NCBI GenBank assembly: GCA_004352715.1
Contig: SCFE01000011.1
Coordinates: 2,533,281 to 2,597,280, forward strand
DNA: 64,000 nt
Direction of reading: 5' to 3'
DNA from: Hofstenia miamia
Lineage: Eukaryota > Xenacoelomorpha > Acoela
The number at the start of each line of letters is the position of its first letter. Position 1 is the first letter of the stretch. Made by a program: the position numbers and the translations under genes. Positions 53,439 to 64,000 of the stretch are shown in pieces. A model generated the notes under the pieces. It was not told where the DNA came from. It did not search any database and saw only the letters and a list, made by a program, of their open reading frames with translations.

Positions 53439-55402
53439 TTAAGAAACTATATTCTTTAAGAAGCTACAAAATTGCAAACATAAGGCGTCGGTAGCCAAAT
53501 TATTTTCATAAAGCCAATTGCTAAGTCTGTTTGAAATAATGTTTGACTTAAAGAGACAACCTTTAAGAAGGTTTGCAAGTAAACGCAAATCAACCGCCAG
53601 AGAGTCATATAGATTATTGAAGGAAAAGTTAACCGTGGTAAGAAAGCCACGGTTCACTTCGATTTCCACTAAGATATACACATTCTCAAAGTAAAACTGA
53701 CGTTTGAGTGAAAAACGCGGATTCAATGCATGTATCCATTCCCATGATTTATAGAGATCAAATGTTTTAAGAAAAAACGTATTCTCTGAAAAATCCCTAA
53801 TTCCTAAAGTTTCCGAATGCGTGCCGAAGGCGGATGAATAGAAATTTGCTATAACGGCTACAACATTTGCAGGAGACGCATTGGCAAAATGGGAAGACAA
53901 ATTCGTAGTCTTGGAAATAACACTTAAGGTCGAGGAATGCTTCAGTTTAAAAGTGGAATGAAGTGCTTCACTGAGAAAGGAGAGATCACTTGCTGAAAGA
54001 AGAGTTAAATGATGAAGTGAGGAGAGTCGCTCCAGCCGCGCCGAAGAGCCAGAAATTTTTCCATAGCCCGCTATAATTAAGTCATCTCTATGGTTAACGG
54101 AAACAAGTGATCCAGTGATTGACCTAAGGTTAATTAAAGGTTAAATTCATAGGAAATATTCGCTGAAATTACACACATGTAAACATATGCAATACTTGGT
54201 TTAAATTAAATCTACAATAATGATTGGGTATCTACATGAGAATTATTGAGAGTGGCAAACATAGCAGATATTTTTTACTAAGGTCTCAAGTGTAGACTAA
54301 GATATTTTTTACTAAGGTCTCAAGTGTAGACTAAGATATTTTTTACTAAGGTCTCAAGTGTAGACTAAGATATTTTTTACTAAGGTCTCAAGTGTAGACT
54401 AAGATATTTTTTACTAAGGTCTCAAGTGTAGACTAAGATATTTTTTACTAAGGTCTCAAGTGTAGACTAAGATATTTTTTACTAAGGTCTCAAGTGTAGA
54501 CTAAGATATTTTTTACTAAGGTCTCAAGTGTAGACTAAGATATTTTTTACTAAGGTCTCAAGTGTAGACTAAGATATTTTTTACTAAGGTCTCAAGTGTA
54601 GACTAAGATATTTTTTACTAAGGTCTCAAGTGTAGACTAAGATATTTTTTACTAAGGTCTCAAGTGTAGACTAAGATATTTTTTACTAAGGTCTCAAGTG
54701 TAGACTAAGATATTTTTTACTAAGGTCTCAAGTGTAGACTACGATATTTTTTACTAAGGTCTCAAGTGTAGACTAAGAACAGTACATTTTAAGAAGTAAA
54801 TAGCAAAATGGAATTGAAACAAAAAACTGACTTAAATTATCTCACTGGGGAATTCAGGTCTTGGATATGTCAAATAATCCAGGAGATAAAGTTTCTCATG
54901 TCTCTCTACCCTGTTACACTGACATAAGTCCATTAACACGAAAAGAAGCTCAAATAGCGAAAATTTCAAGCAAATGGATAAAATTCTAAAAAAACAGACA
55001 GAGAAACAAAGGGTGAAAAATATAGTAAATCCTACCTGAAATTGTCATTTATAATCCGGCTAATGGTAAGGAGATTAGATTTTTTGGAGAAAGAATCGCG
55101 TGATTGTATAAAAGATACGTTAACGTTGCCAAGATCATGATAAACGGCACCGCCTCCACTTTGTCTTCTTGCTACACAAATATTTCGCTTCCTTAAAAAA
55201 TCAAGATTAGCCTCGGCGAAAATATTTTGATGTTTACCGATGACAACTGATCCAGAACTCTGCCAAAGAAAAATGGCCTTTTCTAAAGTCTTTGCTTTTA
55301 CCTCATTCATTAAAACGGTTTCATAGGCAAGATTAGCAAAGATGTTATTCGAAGAGGAAACAATTACTCGACTTAATCCACTTTGGAAACGCTTGGTAAT
55401 GT
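53439..55402 (-). CDS. LIPT1: Lipoyltransferase 1-like protein (LplA family), start exon not found
   Basis: LIPT1 transfers lipoyl groups to mitochondrial 2-oxoacid dehydrogenase E2 subunits (family knowledge). Exons: about 55402-55036 and 54123-53439, joined in phase 2. The first reads SSNNIFANLAYE, SSGSVVIGKHQN, ARRQSGGGAVYHDLGNVNVS, the lipoate-binding signature. The second reads HRDDLIIAGYGKISGSSARL (with the conserved Lys before ISG), LHHLTLL, a Ser/Thr-rich stretch, then KSWEWIHALNPRF and the C-terminal accessory domain, ending at 53439. About 320 residues from the internal Met at 55310. Family sequence continues upstream to 55402 (NLAYE), so the true start is probably in an earlier exon before a tttag acceptor. 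The 0.9-kb intron holds a 34-bp minisatellite. Confidence 0.88.
54267..54776. repeat. Minisatellite, 15 units of 34 bp
   Basis: The unit GATATTTTTTACTAAGGTCT plus CAAGTGTAGACTAA repeats 15 times head to tail. I see a single substitution (A to C near 54742). It lies in the LIPT1-like intron. Confidence 0.95.
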
Positions 55403-56961
55403 CTAAACTTCAGTCGTCAAAATATAAAAGTAATTGATTTTTCACAAGAATCAAAGTTCACATCAACTGAACGTTAGGAGCCAATTAAAATCGTAGAAAA
55501 GTGGCCAATCATTCTCGGAAACCTTAGGTTTCTATTCTTTAGTTTGTGTTGCTTTCGCAACTAGTAATTATTCCTTTGTGATTGTGATAAATTGAATTAT
55601 GCAAAAACGTTTTGGAAATGATTTTAGTTATTAAATCCATTAATGACGCAAATAGTAAAATATTTGAAGCGTTACAGCTAAATGGAATTTTTTACTTTAC
55701 TATTGTTCACAATTTAAAAGAAACATTTATGAAATAAGCATCTGATGTTTGATTAAAACATTAAATAATAAAAATTTTGAATTCGCAAATCCTCAGAATA
55801 TTTGTCAATATTCATTTTTTGAAAAACCATTCTTTGTTACTACGAACGCCATAAACGTTAACCAAGATCATTCCTTTCGAACAGGCAAGTGTCTCTGATT
55901 AAAATTTAGAAATTAACGTTGCAACTGTCAACAGTTCATCTTCATATGGTCGCTGAACTTAGTGGGGGTTTAATAAATAACCTTGATTAAATTATGGACA
56001 AACCACTTTTCTTTAAAATAATTAACTCCCATGTTAAAATTTACATTTTGACAACATGATTGAGTGCAAGAAGTAAAATGTTGTTATAAAATCGTGTACT
56101 GGATTACAACTTTGTGATGATGTAGTATATGGAATGTGATTTTCAATTTTCGAGAACAACAGCACGGAATTACGTTTGCTATTACCAAAATTATCTAATT
56201 TCTCTTTGAAATTCAGAATATTTAGTAAACTACGTGACATATAGACATATAGATAATTAGTATTTTACATTATTAAAAAAGATCATAAAGTTTTCAAAAA
56301 TTAAGTAGAACAGAAAGTATTTGAGCGTAAGAAACAACTTCAAATTTTTTACGATTACCGTATCATTCAAAAAAATTACATTAATTTCAATGATGAAATG
56401 AAAATGGAAGTTTGCAGGAAGGACAATTTTCTGTAATTAGAGATAACGAGCAAAAGGAAAATCAGTAAGAATTATGGATGCAAAATTTGTTTAATAAAAA
56501 GTCTTCTCTCTCCTGTACAAAATCCTGACATACAATTTGTAAAGTTTAAAATTCAATTTTGCTAATTCATTTATAACACTGACAATGAATTTTTCTAAGC
56601 TACCAATGAAAATGAAAGTTCATATTCTTCTACAAATAATATTGTGTACGGGCCACAAAGCACGATAGCTTTGGCTCTGAAGAACACTTAATAAAATAGT
56701 TTCAACAGTTAACTTCTTAATATCTGTAATTGCGAAACAAAATGGGAAGGCATGATTTGGCAGAACCTTTGGTACAATTTGTACCTTAGCTTCACAATTT
56801 TAAGAAAAGATACACACAGAGGTCTTTAGAGACAAATAACTTGCAATAAATGTACTTATTTTTCAATATAATTCCTACATCTCCTAAATTAAATGCCATA
56901 TTATAACAGTGATTTTGGATCTGTGATTTAATTGAAATGGCGCAAGATTTACTTTCCGGTG

Positions 56962-56964
<3 letters not shown>
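55403..56964. other. Gene-free interval upstream of the LIPT1-like exons
   Basis: May contain an unrecognised first exon and promoter of the LIPT1-like gene. Nothing else identified. Confidence 0.4.

Positions 56965-56996
<32 letters not shown>
56965..56996. repeat. (TA)n microsatellite
   Basis: Pure TA tract adjoining a CGCCGTTTGTAA motif; related motifs recur at 57051, 57912 and 57945. Confidence 0.85.
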
Positions 56997-56997
<1 letters not shown>

Positions 56998-57264
56998 GCC
57001 GTTTGTAATTTATGCAGAATTTATATTTATAATCATCATCATATATATACGCCTTTTGTAACATTATTCGTCTTTTGTAACAAAAAATTTTTTTATTATT
57101 AATGATGTTGCATTTTTAATTTTTTCTTAATCATATGCATTACACTAGTGCCTATTCCATTTATTATGGCCAATGCCTTTCATAGTTGATTAATTTCTTG
57201 GCTACAGCAAACTCGAAAGTCTTGAACTTCAGTAACCATATAATATTGTTAAATACATAGTAAT

Positions 57265-57740
57265 CAAAGGTATTATACCATATACTAAAAATTTTTAAAG
57301 AAATTTAGAAGATGTAGTTTTTAATTTGCAAGTTAATGAACTAGGTTTGAAGTCGATCCAAGCATTATTTGCTGAGTTATTAACGATTATTCCACAAAAT
57401 ATAGGATCAAGGCGGTATAGTGGGTTGAAAAGATTATTTCAAAATAAAAACAAAGTATTCCATATCCTACACATCTTTAAAGAACTTTAGTAGATGTAGT
57501 TTTTAATTTGGAAGCTAATGAACTAGGTTCGAAGTCGATCCAAGCATTATTCACTGAAATATTAACGATTATTCCCCAAAATATAGAATCAAGAACAGTA
57601 GTCGGTTGTTAATTGAAATTTCAAAAAAAACCAAAGTAGTCCATAGCCTATGCATCTTTAAAGGACTTTAGTAAATGTAGTTTTTAATTTGGGAGCTAAT
57701 GAACTAGGTGTGAAGTTGATCCAAGCATTTTTGCTGAGAA
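57265..57740. repeat. ~181-bp tandem repeat, about 2.6 units
   Basis: Three successive blocks share GATGTAGTTTTTAATTTGnA, AATGAACTAGG and GATCCAAGCATT at spacings of about 182 and 180 bp, with roughly 85% similarity. Older than the 34-bp array. Confidence 0.85.
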
Positions 57741-58742
57741 ACTACAAATGACGAATATCTGTGAAAACCAGCAAAAAAATTTATTTTCATTTTAAATTTT
57801 TAGACCCATTAATCCAGTAGGATATATTGTTGAGAGGGTACTGAGATACACTAACTGAAAAAATTCGAAAATTTTGCATTCTCCTAATTTTAAACCACAA
57901 AAAGGCGATTTGTCGTTTGTAACAGTAATTTTTTTCAGAATTCGTCGTTTGTAATGAAGTTTCACCATTAGTATGGTACGAATATATATGTATATATATA
58001 TACATACATATACAAACATCAAAATGGTGAACTTAGTTTTAATAGAAAATGTCAGCAAAAAATGTTAGTTTAGTAGAAAACATACTTATTGCGCTTATTA
58101 TAATGCACTCTTTTTTAGAAACTTTATGCTCAATTTTTGATATCTTTTATGCATAATCTATAACTTAAATATGCTGAGAAAATTTAAAAAAGGCGTACAT
58201 AAAATACGTATATTTGTAAAATTTTAACAATGCGCTTTATGTATGAAAAAAACAGAAATTTGATTGATTCGTAGAAGAGTAATTAGTAATTACTAGAAAA
58301 GTCACTGTACTTTTTGTGTAAAATTGACAACTATTGTTTAATTAGCATAAACTGTGACCTATTCGTTTGCACCTTATAATCCGGTTCGCCTTATATGTGA
58401 AAATAGATCCGCTTACTGATACTACGACTTATAATCCAATGGGTAGTAGCCTGAAAATTAAATAAACGTTTAAAGGAAAATAATTATTCGAGTCTTGAAA
58501 AGCTGTTTCTCGATTATCTAAATTCAAAGAGAAACTGAAGCTGATAGTGAAATTTCAACCATTCTCAAACGGAAACAGCGTTACACTAGCCAATTGTATC
58601 AAATTGAAAAAATAACGTATGCAACAACATATTTTTAAGCATACAGCATTGAATGAACCAAGGGATTTTGTTTTTCATATTAAAGCCACCTGACTGTAGT
58701 TCGACTTTTCCATTATGCTGATTATTAGAACAATGCATAAAG

Positions 58743-59141
58743 CTAATAAATAAAATAATACCAAATTTTTACAAAAAAAATACTAACTTGAACAGATAAA
58801 TACTTTTGACGACATATTACAGAGGGATGAATATCACCGACAATTTCACTCCAGTTATCAGTATAAATGGATTTGTCGGTCAATGAACAACCGCAGCTAT
58901 ATGCTCCAAATATGGGAAGCAGAAAGAAACCTAGAATGAAGATAGCAAGAAATGAAAGCAACGGAGCATAAACCGCCCACAACTGATGCGGATAGTATAA
59001 AAATCCAATCGATATAAAATAGCTTTCAGGAACAAATGCCCAAGTGATATACAATATTAAAAAAATGAAGCTCCCGATATAGAGTGCGAATCCGTACACA
59101 GCACGTTCTGGAAGAGGAAGAGGGTTATTTACAGTCTGCAT
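58743..59141 (-). CDS. PIGP: PIG-P, subunit of GPI N-acetylglucosaminyltransferase
   Basis: PIG-P belongs to the ER-membrane complex that starts GPI-anchor synthesis by adding GlcNAc to phosphatidylinositol (family knowledge). A single uninterrupted frame of 132 codons from ATG 59141-59139. It reads LPLPERAVYGFALYIGS, a membrane segment, then TWAFVPESYF, YYPHQLWAVYAPLLSF and a second membrane segment. This is the PER-YGF and WAxxPE pattern specific to PIG-P, and two membrane segments is normal. The C-terminal GDIHPSVICRQKYL fits the family's DIP..VNRLLY motif. A donor-like GTTAGT at 58787 could alter the last residues. Length agrees with the human short form. Confidence 0.9.
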   Translation of the reverse strand: MQTVNNPLPLPERAVYGFALYIGSFIFLILYITWAFVPESYFISIGFLYYPHQLWAVYAPLLSFLAIFILGFFLLPIFGAYSCGCSLTDKSIYTDNWSEIVGDIHPSVICRQKYLSVQVSIFFVKIWYYFIY

Positions 59142-59146
59142 AAACA

Positions 59147-59446
59147 CTATATAGTGGAAAATATTCTAAAAGCCATATAAAAAATTAATGAAATAAACAT
59201 AAATAAAGGGTAATAAATCAGAAATATTAATAAATCTGTATGTTGTATGCTGAAAAATTGAATACGTAATAACAAAAAAACGATCGTTACCAGAATTCCA
59301 AAAACTTTATTCAAAGAAGATATATGTGCGACCTCTAAATGCCAAGAAAAACTCAAGAAAATATAGCAAAATTCACTGCACAAAAATGTTTCCAGAGTGG
59401 GAGCGATATAAAATATATTGAATTTTTTTCTTTCAAAGAATTTCAT
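59147..59446 (-). CDS. Unrecognised 99-residue hydrophobic ORF just upstream of PIG-P
   Basis: ATG to TAG, with at least three hydrophobic stretches (FGILVTIVFLLLRI, LLIFLIYYPLFMFISLIF). The stop lies five bases before the PIG-P ATG on the same strand. I do not recognise the family. It could be a membrane protein made from a shared transcript, part of an upstream exon or UTR, or a chance ORF favoured by T-rich DNA. Confidence 0.3.
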   Translation of the reverse strand: MKFFERKKFNIFYIAPTLETFLCSEFCYIFLSFSWHLEVAHISSLNKVFGILVTIVFLLLRIQFFSIQHTDLLIFLIYYPLFMFISLIFYMAFRIFSTI

Positions 59447-60150
59447 AATATAAAACGGAGTGAAGTATATCAGATTTTAAATTTGGATTTAAACTCGAAA
59501 TTATGTTGAAAATTTTAATTCAAATAATGTTTGTGGAGTAATATTGATAATATTAAATGCTCATATAGAACGTTATCATAAAAATAACATCATAAAAGTT
59601 GAGTGTTTTTATATCACATGTGACCTTACTTTTCATTCTTACTTCAACATTTTCATTTTTTTCATTACTTTAGCAGTATTCAAGCAAACCTAAGTACATT
59701 TAGACTATTCCAAAAAATTCAAACATTTATACATTGAAACCCGGTAAATTGAATTTCACTGATTACTGCTTAATTATGCAAACTCATTTTTATATAGAGA
59801 AGACAAATCAGATGTACTTGATCCTTACACATTCTTAAATATAAGAAATTCTCAAACCAATATAATGTAAATCCCAATCTGGGACAATCAATAATTTCGT
59901 AAAACAATTTTCTGTTTCTTCATTTAAATGTTGTACGTATTTATATAGTATTTAATCACGTGGGACTCAATCGTGCAGGACTTATTCTATGCCGCTTGAT
60001 TAGCAATTATATACATTTAAATACAACACGGTGGCAATTTCTTATCATCTATATTTTTATCAGAACTCTCGGAGTTGGAATAATGATCTTATAAAAAATT
60101 GATAGTACTAAAGATTGGCTAACCCTAAATATATTTTAATCGACAGTAAA

Positions 60151-60375
60151 GCCCATGCTACACGAACAACTTTTGTCGCCAATTTTTGTTGGCCCCCAAC
60201 AATAATTATCTACACTAAAGTTGTTTGTTGAGACCAACTAAAATTGGCGACAAAAGTTGTCGGTTCGGACCAACAAAAATTGGACAAAAAAATTTTCCAT
60301 GTAGCACCCCATTCGCCAACTTTGGCCATTATGTAATTAAATGAAAACGTTGTTCGTGTAGCAGGGTGCTCCGAC
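60151..60375. mobile_element. Palindromic MITE-like repeat
   Basis: The left GCTACACGAACAAC is mirrored by GTTGTTCGTGTAGC at the right. Inside, ACAACTTTTGTCGCCAATTT pairs with AAATTGGCGACAAAAGTTGT. No clean target duplication. It may be two overlapping insertions. Confidence 0.55.
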
Positions 60376-60586
60376 CAACTTTTTTGTCAGAGAAATAATT
60401 CTCTAACTTTCTAGCAATTATCACCTTCAAAGATAAACAAACAATTCTAAGCTATAATTGTAATCATTTTCAGAGTATTTTTCGACTGTTAAATTTAAAA
60501 TTAGCTAGTTTATAGAATGAATAATTATGATTCTTAGTTTTTATGTTAAAATAAGCACATGCCATTATATATCAGCATTAAATTAA

Positions 60587-60818
60587 CCATTTCGAGTCGA
60601 ACGGGAACTATAGTTCCCGCTAATTGAAAATGCCTACTGGGACCTAAAATTCCCAAGTGAAAGGTCTAATGGGATACATAGGTCCCACAATTATTTTGAA
60701 AGAAGCTTTTTACAAAATCATAAAAAAGTCATCTGAGGTTTTAAATATAGCCTACTAAATATGCATAATACAGTTTTTATAATAAAAATTAAATTACCTA
60801 GGTTTAGATTTGAAAGGG
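60587..60818. mobile_element. piggyBac-type MITE with three palindromes
   Basis: TTAA at 60583-60586 and 60819-60822. The ends are CCATTTCGAGTC and inverted CCCTTTCAAATC. Inside the left half lie CGGGAACTATAGTTCCCG (perfect, 60602-60619), TGGGACCTAAAATTCCCA and TGGGATACATAGGTCCCA. Noncoding. Confidence 0.7.
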
Positions 60819-60968
60819 TTAAAACGATTAACTTATCAAAACATATCCTTTGCAGTACATAAAACAATTGGACTTTGCGAGCAGTAAAATAATAATTACA
60901 TCGATGTAGATTGGGAAGTCAATCACGGCATTGTTTTGCGGATTCACGTATTGTTTAAACAATGCAAT

Positions 60969-63645
60969 AAGAGTCAGAGCAAATTTATTGCGCATTATAT
61001 GTATACAATATCTACAAACTAACACATGACAAAAGAAAATAAACATGAACAAATTACTACAAATTAATATGTACAATATATAATAATATAGTCAATGTTT
61101 GAGTGGATGTTTGTGTAGGTGCTCAATGTCGAATGTATGTTTCAAATGCATGAAGTGTATTACCGTCCCCTAATGTATACTGTTTTATTAGAAGAAATTG
61201 TTTCAATTTTTTTCTAAACTTTTTATAGTTTTTTTCTATTCGCGTTTCATAATCTAAATTATTCCACAATTTAATTGATATGTGATGGAAGCCATTATAA
61301 TTTTTATCTAAACTCAAAAATTTTTGCGATCGCTCATTTAATTTAATATAGTCATTAAGGAAAAGGAGAGATGTTTGTAGAGATTTGAATTTAAATAAGA
61401 TAGATAGCATATGCATATGAATTTGATAGAACGGAGATAATATTTTATATTTATTACGATATACTGATGCTTCGTCATGCTTTTGTGCAAAGTTTAGAGT
61501 TTTTATACACCAATTAAATGTCTTTGATAGAAGCATACGATGTTTCGAATTTAGGTTAGTTAAAAGAAAAGAACAGTATTGAAAATGAGATAAACAGAAA
61601 GCATGTATTAGTTGTTTATGATAATTGCTTGATATCACATTGCGTAAGTGATAAAGATATCTAATGCCTGCAGTCATTTTTTGAATCTTATTCAGTAGAA
61701 ATTTTTCAAATGTTAATTAATTATCTATCTCCACTCCTAAATAACTGACTGATTCACTTTGCTTTATTGACTCATTATTTATCTTTAGTTCTATATCATT
61801 AATTAGATTTCTTTGTGCCTTCGGTGAAAAAATTATAAATTGAGTTTTTTCAATATTTAGTTTCAGTTGATTAATAGTAAAATAATTGTTTAATTTTTCT
61901 ATATCTGTTTGGAGGTTTTTTGTAGCATCAAAAGCATTTTTTGCAGTACTTATTAGGCATGTGTCGTCGGCATATTGGTAGATGTCGCTGTGTTTAACAT
62001 GTTTTATTATATCATTTACAAAAATTGCAAATAAAATAGGGCCAAGTACAGTACCTTGGGGCACCCCACGGTCGGTTGTAACATAACTTGATTTTTTACT
62101 GTTTAATATTACACGCTGCTGTCTATTTTTTAAGAAGTTCATAATTAAATTAATTGAGTTAACACCAAAATTATAATTTATAAGCTTGTCTTGCAAGATA
62201 TCGAAATTCATTGAATTGAATGCCTTACTTAAATCTAGTAATGCTACACAACTGCACTTATTATGAGATATATTAGACTTAATTTGTTGCGTGATCGATA
62301 AAATTGCGTCCTGGGTGCTATGCCCAGCACGAAAACCAAATTGCTTATTCGATAGGATGTGTTCAGATTTTAGGAATGCGTTTATTTGAATATACAACAG
62401 TTTTTCAAAGAGTTTGCTAAAAGGATGTGTAATACAAATGGGTCTATAATTTTTTGCGTTTAGGTTGTCACCTTTTTTATATATAGGAGTTATATACGAT
62501 TTTTTTTAGTAAGTCTGGAAATTCACAATCAATAATACATTGATTAAATGCGACTAATAATTGTTCTCCAAAAATAGGAAAAAAACGTTTAATAATAAAA
62601 AATGGGAGATTATAAGAAGCGGTTGATTTGTTGGTATCAAGTTTTTTAACAATGTTTTCTAATTCATTGATTGTAGCAAGTCTAAAGGAAAATTGTTTTG
62701 ATTGTTTGAGATTATCAGAATTTTGTTTTTTCTTATAGGATGGGAAATTGAAATTTCCAAGTTCTTTGAATGTTGAATTTAAATGATTTAGTATTTGAGT
62801 TTTGTCTGTAACGGTAGTATTATTGATGTTTAATTCATTTATTTCGGATGAAAGACCTTTAGATTTTCCAATAAATTTATGGATGTATCGCCATTTTTCT
62901 CGAGTAGAGTTTAATTGGTTAAAGAATTTTTGCCGAGCTTTAGTTAAATTTTTTGTTCTTAATTGCTTAATGACTTTCTTTGATTTTTCGTAATTGGTCC
63001 AATTAGTCTTTGTCGGCTCGGATTTCGCAAGATCAAATAATTCTCGTTTAATTGATACTAGTTCATGGACTTGATTATCGTCGGTGTTTGAAAAAGGAAA
63101 TTTAATTGTTTTAATCTTAACCCGTCGTTTCTTAATTGGGGCAACAGTGTTTAATGCTTTGTAGATTTCTTTTGCAATGTAATTAACCATTTGAGGTCCA
63201 GAATTTAATATGTAAATATAGTTAAATGGGATGTTTTTTAAGGCCTTTTCCATTTTTTCATCTGAGTAAGATAAATAGTCTCTTGCATTTATGATTTTAA
63301 ATTGTTTGCTTTTATTAGTTTTGTTACTAATATATGTACACAGTGCATGATCACTAAATGATTCAAACATTAAAGATTTGTAAAAAATTTCAGAATTAGT
63401 AAAAAAGTAATCAATTAAATTGTTCATGCGAGTTGGACAAACCGTATTTACACAATGAAGGTTACAAGTAGCACACAATTCATTTATAGAATTTCGTTCA
63501 TAAGAGTTAAAGTAATTAATATTAAAGTCACCGAATATATTTAGAGAGTTATAATCATTATATATTTCAGATATTTCGTATATTTTATAATTTAAATATT
63601 CGACTAGATAATTTTTATTTGGATTATAAGTTATGTTAATCAAAT
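60969..63645 (-). pseudogene. Family B LINE ORF2, nearly intact, 5'-truncated
   Basis: On the minus strand, 63643-62477 carries the end of an APE-type endonuclease (NIFGDFNINYF, FESFSDHALCTY) and a linker. 62397-61717 carries the reverse transcriptase (FGFRAGHSTQDAI, CVALLDLSKAFNSMNF, DRGVPQGTVLGPILF, QYADDTCLIS). 61677-61123 carries the C-terminal region (LWNNLDYETR). Only two lesions are visible: a frameshift in a T-run near 62500 and one in-frame TAA at 61717-61719. The 3' end GCAATAAATTTGCTCTGACT plus CTT is shared with two other copies here. It is the best master for the relics at 26-34 kb. Clade within CR1/Jockey-like LINEs not resolved. Confidence 0.88.
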
Positions 63646-64000
63646 CTTAATAATAATAATAATAATAATCAATGACTTTATTAGCCACTGAAGGCATACA
63701 CAACAAAAAAATAAAAACAAGTCAAGTTTTACGGCAGCGAGGACAGTCAAAGGAGATGAAATAGGAGGAAATGGAAGAGTAGACGAAGTTGGAGAAGGGA
63801 TCAGCAAAAAGGAAAGCCATCAAAGATTTCTTGAGGCTCGGTGGCGGGGAAAAGAAATCAATCGCTGTTGGAGGGTTGCGAGTCAAGATGTAATTAGCAG
63901 CAGTACAAGCACGATTGAAAAACGAGTGAAGGGTGCGATGTTTCTTTGTACGACGAATGGAGAAGGTGACAACATCATCAGAGCGAGTGCAGCAGGAATT
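63646..64000 (-). pseudogene. 3' end of another retroelement with (ATT)n tail, or a partial gene
   Basis: A minus-strand frame open from the window edge to TGA at 63724-63722 (92 codons) reads FSIRRTKKHRTLHSFFNRA, NYILTRNPPTAIDFFSP, FDCPRCRKT. It is followed by GCTAATAAAGTCATTGATTA and an (ATT)n run directly abutting the family B LINE. Its G+C is higher than its surroundings. The tail is typical of non-LTR elements; the protein is not one I recognise. Confidence 0.5.

Noticed and set aside
54267-54776. CRISPR-like array of 34-bp repeats
   Set aside because: Units are directly adjacent with no spacers, in an animal intron: a minisatellite.
59142-59147. GTG at 59145-59147 as PIG-P start
   Set aside because: An ATG six bases downstream (59141) precedes the conserved N terminus; GTG starts are not expected here.

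Overview
This is an AT-rich stretch of an animal (invertebrate-type metazoan) nuclear genome. The evidence is a set of metazoan genes with GT-AG introns: a Rho-associated kinase (ROCK), a ZFYVE21-type FYVE protein, a SET/MYND protein, a lipoyltransferase 1-like protein and PIG-P. Introns as short as 39-53 bp sit beside introns of 1-8 kb packed with transposon debris. There is no operon, CRISPR or prokaryotic signal. I cannot name the species or phylum from the sequence.

Layout. (1) 1-16332, plus strand: most of a ROCK gene, entering in mid kinase domain and running through the AGC C-terminal tail, a long coiled coil, and a PH domain split by a C1 zinc finger, to a stop at 16330-16332. Its introns hold at least five short inverted-repeat DNA transposons with readable target-site duplications. 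An exonic block (10058-10597) is repeated at 12335-12874 around a single N and a non-LTR retrotransposon ORF1 fragment. (2) 16333-34631: mostly gene-poor, with a 1000-N gap, broken LINEs of at least three families and MITEs. (3) 34632-50132, minus strand: a three-exon ZFYVE21 homologue. Its 8.5-kb and 6.3-kb introns contain a 5-kb near-identical duplicate of 27877-32903, hAT-like MITEs, a Tc1-like relic, and a piggyBac relic carrying a nested MITE. (4) 50228-60580: gene-richer minus-strand segment with SET/MYND (51592-52683), LIPT1-like (53439-55402, with a 15 x 34-bp minisatellite in its intron) and PIG-P (58743-59141), preceded five bases upstream by an unidentified hydrophobic ORF. (5) 60587-64000: a piggyBac-like MITE, a nearly complete minus-strand LINE ORF2, and the 3' end of a second retroelement with an (ATT)n tail.

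The host genes do not form a pathway: ROCK is cytoskeletal signalling, ZFYVE21 endosome/adhesion, LIPT1 mitochondrial lipoylation, PIG-P GPI-anchor synthesis in the ER. The main story is how mobile elements shape introns, plus four assembly joints (10598, 24147-25146, 43092, 48746-48766). At three of these the flanking sequence is duplicated, so nearby duplications must be treated as possible assembly artefacts.
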